Source: Gammaproteobacteria bacterium (GTDB taxonomy: Bacteria > Pseudomonadota > Gammaproteobacteria > S144-34). From it: a stretch of 13,385 nucleotides of DNA. Positions 1 to 5,424 of this stretch are shown piece by piece; within the stretch, counting starts at the first letter, position 1, and each line of letters starts with the position of its first letter. Location: assembly GCA_015494165.1 (NCBI GenBank), contig WGBS01000144.1:1-13385 (forward strand), given 5' to 3'. Both the position numbers and the translations under genes were made by a program. Below the pieces are notes generated by a model. It did no database searches. It was given only the letters and a program-made list of their open reading frames with translations, and was not told where the DNA came from.

Positions 1-241
1 CGAAGGCGACCGGGTTGAAGCTGAAGACGAAGCCCGCCACGAAGGCGATGCCGAGCCCGGCGGGGCCCGGCTCGGCGAGCGCCGCGCGCAGCGCATCCGG
101 CCCGAGGTCGAGCCCGCGCGCGAGCAGCCACAGCGCCGCGCCGTAGAGGAGCGCGGCCGTGATCCACGGCGTGGTGACGGCGGCGCGCTCCAGCAGGTCG
201 CGCCCGTCCTCGTGGATGCCCCGGAAGGCCGCCAGCGCCAT
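1..241 (-). CDS. N-terminal fragment of the CcdA-like membrane protein, inverted (partial)
   Basis: Reading leftward from an ATG at 241, an open frame runs off the window edge for 80 codons. It starts MALAAFRGIHEDGRD, followed by a hydrophobic segment (TTPWITAALLYGAALWLLA). From the Gly-Ala-Ala-Leu-Trp onward it is identical to the start of the forward gene at 243, because it lies in the other arm of the inverted repeat. The first 33 codons or so come from the spacer and look like a natural amphipathic N-terminus plus first membrane helix, unlike the low-complexity Arg/Ser-rich peptide read forward from the spacer. I infer this is the authentic 5' end of the gene whose 3' part continues at 385-965. 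The real start could lie further upstream in the intact locus. Confidence 0.6.
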   Translation of the reverse strand, partial: MALAAFRGIHEDGRDLLERAAVTTPWITAALLYGAALWLLARGLDLGPDALRAALAEPGPAGLGIAFVAGFVFSFNPVAF

Positions 242-384
242 GGGCGCGGCGCTGTGGCTGCTCGCGCGCGGGCTCGACCTCGGGCCGGATGCGCTGCGCG
301 CGGCGCTCGCCGAGCCGGGCCCCGCCGGGCTCGGCATCGCCTTCGTGGCGGGCTTCGTCTTCAGCTTCAACCCGGTCGCCTTCG
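1..384. repeat. Perfect 142-bp inverted repeat with 100-bp spacer
   Basis: Bases 1-142 are the exact reverse complement of 243-384 (position i pairs with 385-i). The match fails at 143/242 and beyond. The left arm runs off the window start, so the real repeat may be longer. The right arm is coding sequence of the CcdA-like gene. The spacer 143-242, read on the minus strand, encodes a sensible N-terminus for that same gene. Inverting the spacer would join this N-terminus in frame to the right arm and give one full reading frame. Zero divergence over 142 bp means a very recent duplication, active gene conversion or inversion, or an amplification or assembly fold-back at a contig end. The sequence alone cannot separate these; an artefact is at least as likely as biology. 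Confidence 0.97.
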
Positions 385-965
385 CCTCCATCCCGGTGGC
401 CCTCGCCTACGTCACGCGCGCCCACGACGGCCGCCGCGCGCAGCTCATGGCCGCGGCCTTCGTCGCCGGCATGCTCGCCACCCACGCCGCCCTCGGCGTG
501 GGCGCCGCGTGGGCGGGCGAGTCGGTGAAGGCGCTGATGGGGCGCTGGTGGGGCGTGGTGCTGGGGCCCGTGCTGGTGCTCATGGGGCTCGTCTGGGCGG
601 GCTGGCTGAAGGTGCGGCTGCCCTGGCGCGGCCTGCGCGCGCGGCGCGTGGAGGGGGCATGGGGCGCCTTCGCGCTGGGCGCGCCGTTCTCGGTGGCGGT
701 ATGCCCCATGTGCACCCCGGCGCTGCTCGTCACGCTCACCGCCGCCGCGGCCATCGGCTCGCCGCTCTACGGGCTCGGGCTCGCGCTCGCCTTCGGCGCC
801 GGCCGCAGCCTGCCGGTCCTCGCGGGCGCGTGGAGCATGGCCTGGCTCGAGTCGCTGCGGATGGTCGCGCGCCACCAGCGCGCGCTCGACGTCGCGGGCG
901 GCCTCACCCTGATCGGCGTCGGGCTCTACCTGCTCAACGAGTACTACTTCATCGTCGGCTACTGA
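240..965 (+). CDS. CcdA/DsbD-type transmembrane protein, 5' end disrupted
   Basis: About 241 residues from the ATG at 240, forming a polytopic membrane protein of the cytochrome c biogenesis/DsbD transmembrane family, which moves reducing power across the inner membrane through a cysteine pair. Helices lie near residues 32-56, 68-90, 103-123, 140-172, 174-198 and 216-238. The second half carries C155-P-M-C158 followed by TPALL, matching the usual Pro-Cys helix. In the first helix the expected Pro-Cys is Pro45-Val46, so the cross-helix cysteine pair is absent and both cysteines sit in one CxxC. The reading frame can be extended back to a GTG at 159, but that stretch is the inverted spacer and looks non-native; the true N-terminus is on the minus strand. 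The gene ends 17 nt before the next one, so it heads the operon with the MBL-fold, MerR and DUF302 genes. Family fairly sure; electron partner unknown. Confidence 0.75.
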   Translation: MGAALWLLARGLDLGPDALRAALAEPGPAGLGIAFVAGFVFSFNPVAFASIPVALAYVTRAHDGRRAQLMAAAFVAGMLATHAALGVGAAWAGESVKALMGRWWGVVLGPVLVLMGLVWAGWLKVRLPWRGLRARRVEGAWGAFALGAPFSVAVCPMCTPALLVTLTAAAAIGSPLYGLGLALAFGAGRSLPVLAGAWSMAWLESLRMVARHQRALDVAGGLTLIGVGLYLLNEYYFIVGY

Positions 966-970
966 TCGAC

Positions 971-982
971 AAGGGGGGGGCG
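971..982 (+). promoter_or_regulatory. Unusual ribosome-binding region made of an 8-G run
   Basis: The 17-nt gap between the CcdA-like stop and the ATG at 983 holds two A then eight consecutive G (973-980), two bases before the start codon. There is no proper GGAG with normal spacing, so the G-run must supply the Shine-Dalgarno contacts. The tract is non-coding, so slippage in it would change spacing and translation rate rather than frame. Confidence 0.4.
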
Positions 983-1933
983 ATGGCGAGGTGGAGGAAG
1001 GTCGTGGCGCGCGGCGCGGCGGTGGCCGCGCTGGGGCTGCTCTCTGTCGGGACGCTCGCGGCGCGTGCCGGCGAGCCGGGCCTGCTCGAGACCGTGCGGG
1101 TGGCGCCCGGCGTCTATGCCTTCGTCGGCCAGATGGGTCCCATGGGGCGCGACGACCTGGGGACGAACGCCACCTTCGGCGCCATCGTCACGCGCGCCGG
1201 CGTGGTGCTCGTGGACCCGGGCGCCGGCGAGGCCGCGGCGGCTGCGATCGAGGCGTCGCTGCGGGGCGTGACGGACGCGCCCGTGCGCTGGGTGATCGAC
1301 ACCGGCAGCGAGGACCACCGCTGGCTCGGCAACGGCCACTTCCGGCGCCAGGGGGCGCGCGTGATCGCGAGCGCGCGCGCCGCGGCGCACGAGCGCGAGC
1401 GCGCGGACCTGCTCCTCACGCGCCTCGAGCGCCTCATCGGGCCGGCCGCCGCCGGGACCGAGGCGGTCTTCCCGGACGAGACCTTCGCTGGCCGGCGCGT
1501 GCTCGAGCTCGGCGGGCGGCGCATCGAGCTCATCGAGGTCGGCCCCGCCTACGGACCGGGCGACACGCTCGTGTGGCTGCCGGAGGAGCGGGTGCTGTTC
1601 ACGGGGCCGGTGGGGCTCGCCGGGCGCATGCCGGTCGTGGCCGACTTCTCGGACGTGGGCGGCTGGCTGCGTGCCTTCGAGACCATGGCGGCCCTGCGCC
1701 CGCGCGTCGTGGTGCCGGGGCACGGCCGGCCGGGGCCGCTCGCGCGCGTGCTCGCCGACACGCGCGACTACCTGCGCCACCTGCGGCGGGCGGTGCGGGC
1801 CTTCATGGACGCGGGCGGCGCCATCGAGGACGTGCGCCAGGTCGACCAGACGGCCTTCGAGCGCCTGGTCGGCTACGATATGCTGCGCGGGCGCAACGCG
1901 CAGCAGATGTACCAGTTCCTGGAGTGGGAGTGA
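983..1933 (+). CDS. Exported metallo-beta-lactamase-fold protein with degraded metal site
   Basis: 316 residues. The N-terminus (residues 1-29) has basic residues, a hydrophobic core and an Ala-Arg-Ala end, a signal peptide predicting a periplasmic protein. The rest follows the beta-lactamase fold of the SoxH-like/quinoprotein-relay hydrolase type: VVLVDPG (74-80), DTGSEDHRWLGN (106-117), GPAYGPGDT (187-195), VLFTGP (204-209) and VVPGHG (243-248). In the usual pattern the second block is N-T-H-x-H-x-D-H-x-L-G-N. Aligned without gaps, the two His become Gly108 and Glu110 and the Asp-His pair becomes His112-Arg113. The later ligands are Tyr190 for His and Pro209 for Asp; only His247 remains. 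A normal two-zinc hydrolase centre therefore looks lost, suggesting a binding or scaffold role or a re-invented site. The stop overlaps the MerR start by 4 nt. Fold confident, function unknown. Confidence 0.85.
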   Translation: MARWRKVVARGAAVAALGLLSVGTLAARAGEPGLLETVRVAPGVYAFVGQMGPMGRDDLGTNATFGAIVTRAGVVLVDPGAGEAAAAAIEASLRGVTDAPVRWVIDTGSEDHRWLGNGHFRRQGARVIASARAAAHERERADLLLTRLERLIGPAAAGTEAVFPDETFAGRRVLELGGRRIELIEVGPAYGPGDTLVWLPEERVLFTGPVGLAGRMPVVADFSDVGGWLRAFETMAALRPRVVVPGHGRPGPLARVLADTRDYLRHLRRAVRAFMDAGGAIEDVRQVDQTAFERLVGYDMLRGRNAQQMYQFLEWE

Positions 1934-2421
1934 GCGCGCCGGCACGGAGCGGAGCGAGCACGCCGGGGGGCGGCCCGGAGAGGCTCCTTCGCATCGGCGA
2001 GGCGGCCGAGGCGACGGGCCTCAGCGTCGACACCCTGCGCTACTACGAGCGCCTCGGCCTGCTCGGCGAGGTGCCGCGCACGCCGGGCGGCGCGCGCCTC
2101 TACGGCGAGCGCCAGCTCTCGCGCCTGCGCTTCATCCGCCGCGCCCAGCGCATGCGCTTCACGCTGGAGGAGATCGGCGCGCTGCTCGCCATGCGCGACG
2201 ACCCGCAGGGCGCACGCGAGGCGGTGCGCGCCCTCACGGCCGAGAAGCTGGCCGAGGTGGAGGCCGCGCTCGCGGACCTTCAGACGCTGCGCGACGAGCT
2301 CACCCTGCTGCTCAATCTCTGCCGCGGCGCGGCCGGCGGCGAGTGCCCCATCCTCGAGCGCCTCGACGAGGCGGGCGAGAGGAAGATCGGGTCCGAAGAG
2401 AGGAAAGGAGGCGAACGATGA
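1930..2421 (+). CDS. MerR-family metal-responsive regulator, CueR-like Cys loop
   Basis: 163 residues from a GTG that overlaps the preceding stop as GTGA, implying translational coupling. Homology begins near residue 19; residues 1-18 are a Pro/Ser/Gly-rich extension, so a later start is conceivable, but no other start was evident. The winged helix-turn-helix (20-88) contains the classic LLRIGEAAEATGLSVDTLRY and YYERLGLL, then the dimerisation helix (about 99-130). The metal loop is C131-x7-C139 followed by Pro-Ile-Leu, the spacing of CueR (C112-x7-C120-PII), a sensor of monovalent copper, silver and gold. The upstream position that is Cys in MerR/ZntR and Ser77 in CueR is Arg96 here, arguing against a Zn/Cd/Hg sensor. 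It probably controls its own operon, whose promoter is outside the window, and perhaps the oxidase or ATPase genes; no MerR-type long-spacer promoter was found here. The tail (144-163) is charged. Confidence 0.9.
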   Translation: MSAPARSGASTPGGGPERLLRIGEAAEATGLSVDTLRYYERLGLLGEVPRTPGGARLYGERQLSRLRFIRRAQRMRFTLEEIGALLAMRDDPQGAREAVRALTAEKLAEVEAALADLQTLRDELTLLLNLCRGAAGGECPILERLDEAGERKIGSEERKGGER

Positions 2422-2912
2422 CCGTGAGGAAGACCAAGGCATTCGGGATGCGCCGGGCGCTGGCGGGCGTGATGCTCTCGGCGGCGGCAGCGGCGGCGGC
2501 GGCTGAGGGCCCGGCGGTGCCGGAGGGCGTCATCGTCGTGCGCAGCCACCACGACGTGCACGCCACGCTGGACCGCCTCGAGCGCATTCTCAAGGCGAAG
2601 GGCATCACGGTCGCCCTGCGCTGGGACCACGCCGCGCGCGCGAAGGGCGTGGGGCTGAAGCTCCGGCCGACCGAGCTCCTCGTCTTCGGCAACCCGAAGC
2701 TCGGCACGCGCATCATGCAGGACGCGCAGAGCGCCGGCATCGACATGCCGCTGCGGGCGCTCGCCTGGCGCGACGCCGAGGGGCGCGTGTGGCTGGGGGT
2801 GACGGACCCCGCGTGGATCGCGAGGCGGCACGGCGCGACCGGCGCCGAGGAGACCGTGGCGAAGATGCACGCCGCGGTCGAGCGCTTCGCCCGCGAGGCC
2901 GCCGCGCCCTGA
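2418..2912 (+). CDS. DUF302-family exported protein
   Basis: 164 residues. The start ATG overlaps the MerR stop (ATGA), and a strong AGGAGG (2406-2411) sits six bases upstream. Residues 1-30 form a signal peptide whose hydrophobic core is a run of nine alanines encoded by a GCG/GCA repeat, so the mature protein is likely periplasmic. The body matches DUF302: an N-terminal half with a helix (DVHATLDRLERILKAKGI, 46-63), then the family hallmark TELLVFGNPKLGT (85-97) and an IDMPLRALAW strand (108-117), a WLGVTDPAWIARRHG segment (125-139) and a final amphipathic helix. The biochemical role of DUF302 is not established; it has no cysteine, and any ligand is unknown. It is the last gene of the operon and faces the convergent oxidase gene. 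Confidence 0.88.
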   Translation: MTVRKTKAFGMRRALAGVMLSAAAAAAAAEGPAVPEGVIVVRSHHDVHATLDRLERILKAKGITVALRWDHAARAKGVGLKLRPTELLVFGNPKLGTRIMQDAQSAGIDMPLRALAWRDAEGRVWLGVTDPAWIARRHGATGAEETVAKMHAAVERFAREAAAP

Positions 2913-2942
2913 GGGACGGGCCCGAGCCTCTCCCTGCCATCC

Positions 2943-2995
2943 GGCAGCCGCGCATAAACAAAAGGCGGGCCCGAGGGGCCCGCCAAGCGGCTGCC
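2943..2995 (-). terminator. Intrinsic terminator of the oxidase operon (nested hairpin)
   Basis: The inner hairpin is a perfect 9-bp stem, GGCGGGCCC (2964-2972) with GGGCCCGCC (2976-2984), around a 3-nt loop. On the minus strand it is followed by TTTTGTTTA, a good U-tract, so it ends transcripts coming from the multicopper oxidase. A second 9-bp stem, 2943-2951 with 2987-2995, encloses the first and would compete with or extend it. On the plus strand there is no U-tract after the stem. Confidence 0.8.
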
Positions 2996-3003
2996 TAGGC
3001 CGC

Positions 3004-3021
3004 CGTGGCCTTCCGGCCACG
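3004..3021. other. Small perfect hairpin between convergent operons
   Basis: CGTGGCC (3004-3010) pairs with GGCCACG (3015-3021) around a TTCC loop. No U-tract follows on either strand. It lies between the oxidase stop and its terminator and could slow or protect the 3' end of either transcript. A 12-bp GC-rich palindrome (3066-3077) also abuts the oxidase stop. No gene was seen in 2913-3077. Confidence 0.5.
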
Positions 3022-3077
3022 TCTCGCCGGAGCTTACCGTGTGCCGCAGCGTCACGCGGGGGTCGCGGGGATCCCCG

Positions 3078-4523
3078 TCAGACGACCTCGAACTGGGCCA
3101 TCATCGCGTGGTCCTCGTGCTCGAGGATGTGGCAGTGGAAGACGTAGGGGCCGCTGCGGTAGTCGTCGAAGCGGCCGATGACGCGCACGCGCCCGCGCGG
3201 CGGCACGTAGAAGGTGTCCTTCCACCCGGCCTCGCCCGGTGCTGGCGGCCGTCCGTTGACGTCCACGATCTGCCACATGATGTCGTGGATATGGACGGGG
3301 TGGAACATGCCCGAGCGGTTGACGAGCTCCCAGATCTCGGTGGAGCCGAGAATGGGGCGCGCGTCGATGCGGTTCGGGTCGTAGGGCAGTCCGTTGATGG
3401 CCCATGGCGTGCCCCCGCCGCCTCCCATCGAGAACACGAAGGTGCGCGTGTTGGTGGCACTGGCGGGGTCGAGCCGTTCCACGGGGTACAGGAACTGCGG
3501 CACGGAGCCGATGTCGGCCTCGGCGCGCGTGACGTCGAAGCGCATGATCTGCGAGACCGCGCCGGTCGCGGCCCGGTTCTGCAGGACGACGGAGTCGCCG
3601 ACGCTGGCGGCGCTGAAGTCCACGATGACGTCCACGCGCTCGGCCGGTGCCAGGCGGATGCGGGTGCGCTGCACCGGCTGCTCGAGAAAGCCCCCGTCGG
3701 TGCCGATCTGGATGAAGGGCGCGCCGTTGCTGAGCGCGAGCTCGTAGAGGCGCGCGTTGGAGCCGTTGAGGATGCGCAGGCGGTACTTGCGCGTGCCGAC
3801 CTCCAGATAGGGCCAGGGCGCGCCGTTGACCAGGATCACGCTGCCGAGCTCGCCCCGCATGATGTTGTCGGTGTAGACGAGGCTGCCGTCGGCGGCGAAG
3901 TTGCGGTCCTGGATGACCAGCGGCACCTCGTAGGGGCCGGAGGGCAGGCCGAGCGTGTCCTCGCCCGGCTCCTCGATGATGTAGAGGCCGGCGAGGCCCA
4001 TCCACACGTGCGGGCCGGTGAGGTCCATGGTGTGGTCGTGGTACCAGAGGGTGGCGCCGGCCTGGTTGTTGGGATAGTGGTAGTCCTTGCTCGCGCCCGG
4101 GACGATGTAGTCGACCGGGTGCCCGTCGTATTGGGGCGGGACGTGGCCGCCGTGCAGATGGGTGGTGACGTTGTCCGGCAGCAGGTTGGTCTGGCGCACC
4201 ACCACCGGATCGCCACGGCGCACCCGCAGGGTGGGGCCCGGCGTGATGCCGTTGTAGCCCCAGATGCGGGTGGTCGTGCCGGGGATGATCTCCACGTCGG
4301 CCTCGCGCTGCACGATCTCGTACAGCGGCTTGCCATTGACCGTCCCCGAAGGGGCGAGCTCGGGCGGGACGGGGAGCGGGACCTGGAAGACCGGCACGGT
4401 GAGCGCGCCGCTCGCGCCCCCGCCCCCGCCGCCCATGCCGCGCGCCGCGCGCGCGAGGGCGTGGGGACCGAGGGCGGCGCCGGCCGCCAGGAGCTTGACG
4501 AAGTCGCGTCTGCGAATGGGCAT
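3078..4523 (-). CDS. Tat-exported multicopper oxidase, CotA/bilirubin-oxidase type
   Basis: 481 residues. The start ATG at 4523 follows a clear GGGAGGAT ribosome site. RRRDFVK (4-10) plus a hydrophobic stretch is a twin-arginine signal, expected for a cofactor-loaded periplasmic oxidase. Three cupredoxin domains carry all copper ligands: H122-x-H124, H162-D-H164, H408-x2-H411-x-H413 and H463-C464-H465 with H469 and axial M474. Cys+5 His and Cys+10 Met match CotA, so the T1 and the trinuclear T2/T3 centres look complete and the enzyme should couple substrate oxidation to reduction of oxygen to water. A glycine run (31-36) follows the signal. There is no Met-rich insert like that of CueO, so cuprous oxidase activity is plausible from context but not shown. 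It lies 20 nt behind the Crp/Fnr gene, in one operon, and ends at the terminator at 2943-2995. Confidence 0.94.
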   Translation of the reverse strand: MPIRRRDFVKLLAAGAALGPHALARAARGMGGGGGGASGALTVPVFQVPLPVPPELAPSGTVNGKPLYEIVQREADVEIIPGTTTRIWGYNGITPGPTLRVRRGDPVVVRQTNLLPDNVTTHLHGGHVPPQYDGHPVDYIVPGASKDYHYPNNQAGATLWYHDHTMDLTGPHVWMGLAGLYIIEEPGEDTLGLPSGPYEVPLVIQDRNFAADGSLVYTDNIMRGELGSVILVNGAPWPYLEVGTRKYRLRILNGSNARLYELALSNGAPFIQIGTDGGFLEQPVQRTRIRLAPAERVDVIVDFSAASVGDSVVLQNRAATGAVSQIMRFDVTRAEADIGSVPQFLYPVERLDPASATNTRTFVFSMGGGGGTPWAINGLPYDPNRIDARPILGSTEIWELVNRSGMFHPVHIHDIMWQIVDVNGRPPAPGEAGWKDTFYVPPRGRVRVIGRFDDYRSGPYVFHCHILEHEDHAMMAQFEVV

Positions 4524-4543
4524 GTGGAATCCTCCCTCAGCTT

Positions 4544-5251
4544 TCAGCGGTTGGTCTGGTTCTCTCCCCCGGAGCTGCGCGGGCCGCGGTGGCCCGCCCC
4601 CCGTCGCAGCAGTCCCCGCTCCAGGATCTCGATGCGGCCGCGTCCGAGTCGAAGGCAGCCGCGGCGCTCCATGAGCTTGAGCGTGCGGCTTATGGACTCG
4701 CGCGTGCTGCCGGTCTCGCGCGCGAGCTCTTCGTGCGTCACGCTGAGCACCGTTGCTTCCCCCTGCCCGTCGAGGCGGCGCACCAGGGCATGGAGGATTC
4801 GGTCCTGCAGGTCCCCGAAGACCGAGCATTCGACCAGGGCCAGCGCCTCGGCGAGCCGCTCGGCGGTGTAGGCGAGGACGTGATGGCGCAGGCCGCGGTC
4901 GCGGTCGAGGAGCTCCAGGAAGCGCGCGCGGGGGATCTGCGCCCCCTCGACGTCCGATTCGGCCACGACGTTGGCGGGGAAGGGCTGGTCGCGCAGGACC
5001 GAGACCAGCGACAGGCTGCAGATGTCGCGCGGGCCCAGGCGGTAGAGCACCAGCTCCCGGCCCGTGAGGTCCTGGAGGTAGATGCGGAGGTGCCCCCTGA
5101 GGAGCACGGTGACCCCCGGGCAGGGCTGTCCGCGGGCGATCAGGCTCTGCCCCGCACGGGCCCGGAAGGGGCTTCCGGCCGCGAGCAGCTTCTCCCACGG
5201 CGAGCGGGTCGCCGAAAACGGTCCCGCGCGGCGCGCGCCGGGCACGTCCAC
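4544..5251 (-). CDS. Crp/Fnr-family transcriptional regulator
   Basis: 235 residues from a GTG at 5251 chosen because GGAGGAG (5259-5265) lies seven bases upstream; the open frame continues much further, but that part is the shadow of the ATPase gene. Residues 17-110 form a cyclic-nucleotide-type beta-roll (VTVLLRGHLRIYL, then YRLGPRDICSLSL). Residues 120-155 are the dimer helix, and 167-215 a winged helix with THEELARETGSTRESISRTL as the recognition region. Cysteines are at 44, 78, 142 and 199; they are not the N-terminal Cys cluster that holds FNR's iron-sulfur centre, and the cAMP-binding arginine context of Crp is not obvious. The signal may be redox, heme, nitric oxide or something else. 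It is translated just upstream of the multicopper oxidase, so it is probably its direct regulator. The C-terminal 20 residues are Arg/Gly-rich and extend past the domain. Confidence 0.9.
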   Translation of the reverse strand: MDVPGARRAGPFSATRSPWEKLLAAGSPFRARAGQSLIARGQPCPGVTVLLRGHLRIYLQDLTGRELVLYRLGPRDICSLSLVSVLRDQPFPANVVAESDVEGAQIPRARFLELLDRDRGLRHHVLAYTAERLAEALALVECSVFGDLQDRILHALVRRLDGQGEATVLSVTHEELARETGSTRESISRTLKLMERRGCLRLGRGRIEILERGLLRRGAGHRGPRSSGGENQTNR

Positions 5252-5356
5252 GGGGTGACTCCTCCGCGTCGCTGGGCGCGGCGGTGGCGCCCGGCCCGAA
5301 GCGCATGCCGCAGGCCCGGCGCCGCCGGCGCCGTTGTCGTTATCGTGGTGCCGTCC

Positions 5357-5379
5357 GCGCGGCCCCTGGCGGGCCGCGC
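5357..5379. other. Strong GC hairpin between ATPase and Crp/Fnr genes
   Basis: GCGCGGCCC (5357-5365) pairs perfectly with GGGCCGCGC (5371-5379) around a 5-nt loop, in the 173-bp non-coding gap 5252-5424. No U-tract follows on the minus strand, so it is not a textbook terminator. It may attenuate read-through from the ATPase into the regulator gene or stabilise the ATPase mRNA end. No convincing promoter or FNR-like TTGAT-N4-ATCAA box was found in the gap. Confidence 0.45.
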
Positions 5380-5424
5380 TCCGGAAGGCTAGATGCCTCC
5401 CGGCGTGCCGATCAGTGACCCAGG

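Noticed and set aside
159..239. N-terminal extension of the CcdA-like frame from a GTG at 159
   Set aside because: It reads the inverted-repeat spacer in the wrong direction, giving an Arg/Ser-rich peptide unlike any membrane-protein start; the minus strand of the same bases gives a natural N-terminus.
2480..2505. GCG/GCA triplet run as a simple-sequence repeat
   Set aside because: It encodes the alanine core of the DUF302 signal peptide and is in frame, so it is ordinary in this GC-rich context.
3039..4871. 610-codon plus-strand open frame opposite the oxidase and regulator
   Set aside because: Asp/Val/Ala/Gly-rich antisense shadow spanning two real genes.
5252..5306. Upstream extension of the Crp/Fnr or oxidase frames into the gap
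   Set aside because: The GTG at 5251 and ATG at 4523 have proper ribosome sites and match domain starts; extensions are Arg/Pro/Gly-rich and lack domain content.
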